9,428 nucleotides of DNA from an uncultured bacterium (GTDB taxonomy: Bacteria > Patescibacteriota > Saccharimonadia > Saccharimonadales > Saccharimonadaceae): contig CALHWG010000072.1 in the NCBI GenBank assembly GCA_938036745.1, positions 1 to 9,428 on the forward strand, in the 5' to 3' direction. Positions 7,027 through 9,428 of the stretch are shown here, piece by piece (positions within the stretch are counted from its first letter, which is position 1; each line of letters starts with the position of its first letter). The notes under the pieces are model-generated. The model saw only the letters and a list, made by a program, of their open reading frames with translations. It was not told where the DNA came from and ran no database searches. The position numbers and the translations under genes were made by a program.

Positions 7027-7482
7027 CTATACCTCATCAATCTGTTTATTTCTTCTTACAAATCTTGGAGCAGCCGCAAACGGAGTTTTTAACCAGACAT
7101 CAACTGTTTCTTTCCACTTAGCTTCAGCTTCATCTTTATCAAAAACGCGGGCCGGTAAACAAATTATATTACTATCATTATCATTGCGAGTCCATTTAGC
7201 TTCTTCTGGCTCCCAAACAACAGATGCACGAATACCTTTAAAACGATTCGCCGCCATTCCCATTCCTTGAGCACCACCGCAAATTAAAATTGCCCTTGGA
7301 TCATATTTTTCATTGGCTCGTATTTTCGAAACTGCCACGCGAGCGAACTCAGGAAAATCATCATTCGGGTCATATTCAAAACCGCCGATATCTTCGACAT
7401 CGTATCCGCCCTCTTTTAAGTATTTAAAAACTTTCTCTTTTAAGTAAAAACCTCTGTGGTCTGCGCCAAGAAAAATCTTCAT
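7027..7482 (-). CDS. rpiB: Ribose-5-phosphate isomerase B (RpiB/LacAB family)
   Basis: RpiB interconverts ribose 5-phosphate and ribulose 5-phosphate. The 151-aa protein has the family length and motifs: GADHRG (6-11), DDFPEFA (41-47), the active-site loop ICGGAQGMGMAANRFKGIRA (67-86) with Cys68 at the position of the catalytic cysteine, and NDNDSN (99-104). In the recalled E. coli enzyme the last motif reads HNDTN; here the ring-opening His appears replaced by Asp (Asp100). His9 remains available in ADHRG, and the family is known to vary, so activity on ribose 5-phosphate is likely but another aldose phosphate is possible. The SD GGAG forms part of the gapA stop context (TAAGGAG), with an 8-nt gap. 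It sits between gapA and rpe in one operon. Confidence 0.9.
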   Translation of the reverse strand: MKIFLGADHRGFYLKEKVFKYLKEGGYDVEDIGGFEYDPNDDFPEFARVAVSKIRANEKYDPRAILICGGAQGMGMAANRFKGIRASVVWEPEEAKWTRNDNDSNIICLPARVFDKDEAEAKWKETVDVWLKTPFAAAPRFVRRNKQIDEV

Positions 7483-7490
7483 TTTACTCC

Positions 7491-8560
<1,070 letters not shown>

Positions 8561-8608
8561 GATTTAAAATCGTTAGCTTTCGATTAATCTTATGCTAATA
8601 TTGCCGTG

Positions 8609-8637
8609 TTGATATAGAAATTAACAAATAGTAAATT
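8609..8637 (+). promoter_or_regulatory. Possible promoter of the small plus-strand gene
   Basis: TTGATA (8609-8614) is followed after 17 nt by TAAATT (8632-8637). The -35 matches five of six consensus bases and the -10 four of six. A start near 8644 would leave a leader of about 95 nt before the small membrane-protein gene. In such AT-rich DNA this could arise by chance; TGCTAATAT near 8594 is an alternative extended -10. Confidence 0.3.
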
Positions 8638-8645
8638 TCAAAAAG

Positions 8646-8663
8646 GATTTTCGAATGAAAATC
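8646..8663. other. Perfect 7-bp inverted repeat in the leader of the small plus-strand gene
   Basis: GATTTTC-GAAT-GAAAATC is a perfect inverted repeat centred on a TTCGAA site. On the plus strand it overlaps a good SD (AAGGA, 8643-8647) and the ATG of a seven-codon reading frame. On the minus strand it is followed by CTTTTTG, resembling a weak terminator. It may be an RNA hairpin in the leader or a protein-binding site; neither is shown. Confidence 0.4.
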
Positions 8664-8678
8664 AAAAAAATATTTTAG
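8655..8678 (+). CDS. Possible seven-codon leader peptide MKIKKIF
   Basis: An ATG with an AAGGA SD 7 nt upstream opens a reading frame of seven codons ending in TAG, 60 nt before the small membrane-protein gene. The start codon lies in the loop and stem of the inverted repeat at 8646-8663. It could be a regulatory upstream ORF, or a chance match in A-rich DNA. No attenuator pair of hairpins could be seen between it and the next gene. Confidence 0.2.
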   Translation: MKIKKIF

Positions 8679-8738
8679 AAGCTACGATAGTCCTGGGTAA
8701 GACTTAAAATTACTCATTTTTAACATAAAGGAGAATAT

Positions 8739-8933
8739 ATGAAAAAGCCACAAAAAAGCAAAAAAGATATTGTAATTATTTCATCACTAATATTAGCTTT
8801 TATATGGTTAATTATATTAACTGGATTATTTATTTGGCACTACAAAGGCTCTGAAGAAAATTATTGGAAAACGATGGTTGAAGTATATAGTAATAGAAAT
8901 AAAATAATAAAACTTGAAGAAAAAAATAAGTAA
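8739..8933 (+). CDS. Small single-TM protein, 64 aa, unrecognised
   Basis: This is the only plausible plus-strand gene. The ATG follows AAAGGAG at good distance. The protein has a lysine-rich start (MKKPQKSKKD), one hydrophobic helix at about residues 11-34 (IVIISSLILAFIWLIILTGL and onward), and a charged helical tail ending IKLEEKNK; the likely topology is N-in with an external tail. No cysteine is present, so it is not a lipoprotein. Codons are more A/T-rich than in the neighbours, with frequent ATA and TTA, which may mean recent acquisition or simply weak constraint. Its layout, and some residues around the W-x-x-I-L of the membrane helix, resemble the broken small gene after uvrB. Phage-holin-like, toxin-like or cell-envelope accessory roles are all open. 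It ends at a hairpin terminator shared with the convergent rel gene. Confidence 0.65.
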   Translation: MKKPQKSKKDIVIISSLILAFIWLIILTGLFIWHYKGSEENYWKTMVEVYSNRNKIIKLEEKNK

Positions 8934-8944
8934 AAATCTTTAGC

Positions 8945-8973
8945 AAAAAAGACATTCACCCGAACGTCTTTTT
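8945..8973. terminator. Bidirectional terminator between the small gene and rel
   Basis: AAAAAGACATTC-ACCC-GAACGTCTTTTT forms a long hairpin flanked by A and T runs on both sides. On the minus strand the stem is continuous, about 12 bp with one G-T pair, then T6. On the plus strand the same position is an A-C mismatch, but the T5-A-T6 tail is longer. It lies between two convergent stops (8933 and 8981), as expected for a shared terminator. Confidence 0.8.
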
Positions 8974-8980
8974 ATTTTTT

Positions 8981-9428
8981 CTATTTCTCGCTAGATTTTC
9001 TTGCTTTAATTGCCTCTGCATTTTTGATCGGCTCTAAATCGCCTCTTTGGCGAAGTTGTGAACGGAGCTTAATCCTTGCGTGCGAAGTTTTCACCAATTC
9101 CAGCCAATCAATTTTTGGCTCAGAATTTTTTCGCGTCAAAACCTCAACAACATCACCTTTTTCAAGCGGCTTATCGAAAGCGTGAATCTTCTCATTAACC
9201 CGAAAAGCATAAGCATGTTTACCAATATCACTATGTACCATATAAGCAAAATCAAGCGGCAATGCGCCTTCTGGTAGATTATAAATATCACCCTTTGGCG
9301 AATAAACAAAAATTCTATCACCAAAAATATCAATCTGAAGCTGCTCTGGATCAATCTCCTCACCATCTCTTAAGCGTTGCGCCACATCTTGGAGTTGAAC
9401 AATCCACTGCAATTCATTCGAAAGCCCG
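8981..9428 (-). CDS. rel: C-terminal part of a RelA/SpoT-type (p)ppGpp synthetase/hydrolase
   Basis: The final 148 codons are visible; the frame stays open through the right edge, so the gene starts outside the window and the TTG inside it is not the start. The segment begins with GLSNELQWIVQLQDV, the helix that precedes the TGS domain in Rel proteins. The TGS domain follows at about visible residues 34-98, with DRIFVYSPKGDIYNLPEGA, DFAYMVHSDIG and GDVVEVLT. Then come DWLELVKTSHARIKLRSQLRQ, the start of the usual helical region, and a basic tail ending in SSEK. Long Rel/SpoT proteins continue for some 200 more residues with zinc-finger/conserved-cysteine and ACT/RRM domains that sense stalled ribosomes; these are absent. 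The catalytic hydrolase and synthetase domains lie outside the window, so which activities remain is unknown. Confidence 0.9.
   Translation of the reverse strand, partial: GLSNELQWIVQLQDVAQRLRDGEEIDPEQLQIDIFGDRIFVYSPKGDIYNLPEGALPLDFAYMVHSDIGKHAYAFRVNEKIHAFDKPLEKGDVVEVLTRKNSEPKIDWLELVKTSHARIKLRSQLRQRGDLEPIKNAEAIKARKSSEK

Noticed and set aside
8676..8720. Possible riboswitch or small RNA in the stretch containing GTCCTGGGTAAGAC
   Set aside because: Only a 4-bp AGTC/GACT stem can be drawn and no known riboswitch core was recognised.
9136..9366. Minus-strand 76-aa reading frame inside the rel segment
   Set aside because: It lies entirely inside the TGS-coding frame, has no SD, and its protein is low in complexity; it is a shadow of rel.
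9410..9412. TTG as the start of a 143-aa protein
   Set aside because: The frame remains open upstream to the window edge and encodes the normal pre-TGS helix of Rel, so this TTG is an internal Leu codon.

Overview
The window looks like a chromosomal stretch from a member of the Candidate Phyla Radiation (Patescibacteria), most likely Saccharibacteria (TM7). This rests on the overall protein style, compact AT-rich operons with 0-10 nt gaps, apparently leaderless promoters, short housekeeping proteins and CPR-type small membrane proteins. UGA is a normal stop (end of the PfkB gene), which argues against Gracilibacteria and Absconditabacteria, where UGA is recoded. The lineage is an inference from memory of such proteins, not a database match. 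No mobile element, CRISPR array, tRNA or rRNA was seen.

Layout. Almost everything is on the minus strand, so read it from high to low coordinates. At the right edge lies the 3' part of a RelA/SpoT-type (p)ppGpp enzyme (8981-9428), convergent with a small plus-strand membrane protein (8739-8933); a hairpin terminator between them can serve both. A 240-nt divergent region (8499-8738) carries the promoters. Then comes a six-gene minus-strand operon: gapA (GAPDH), rpiB, rpe, a PfkB-family sugar/nucleoside kinase, an unrecognised 150-aa protein and a LOG/SLOG-type Rossmann protein, ending in a weak hairpin terminator near 4306-4341. Next is uvrB with its own apparently leaderless promoter, followed by a small membrane-protein gene broken by one base, and a good terminator (2053-2075). 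Finally gatC, also apparently leaderless, leads gatA and a translationally coupled membrane protein that runs off the left edge.

How the genes fit together. GAPDH, RpiB and Rpe connect pentose phosphates to lower glycolysis. That fits the reported tendency of CPR bacteria to lack phosphofructokinase and use the non-oxidative pentose phosphate route. The co-transcribed LOG-like protein keeps the Arg and Glu positions of nucleotide phosphoribohydrolases, which release ribose 5-phosphate. With a ribokinase-superfamily kinase alongside, the operon could be a nucleotide/nucleoside-ribose scavenging route into glycolysis. This is the most interesting functional hypothesis here. GatC and GatA are two of three subunits of the tRNA amidotransferase (gatB is not in the window). 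UvrB is the damage-verification subunit of excision repair.

Other points worth attention: a strong excess of the palindrome TTCGAA (about 29 by hand count, in all reading frames); the single-base frameshift in the small membrane gene after uvrB and its resemblance to the plus-strand small gene; a Rel protein that ends soon after its TGS domain; and a His-to-Asp change in RpiB.
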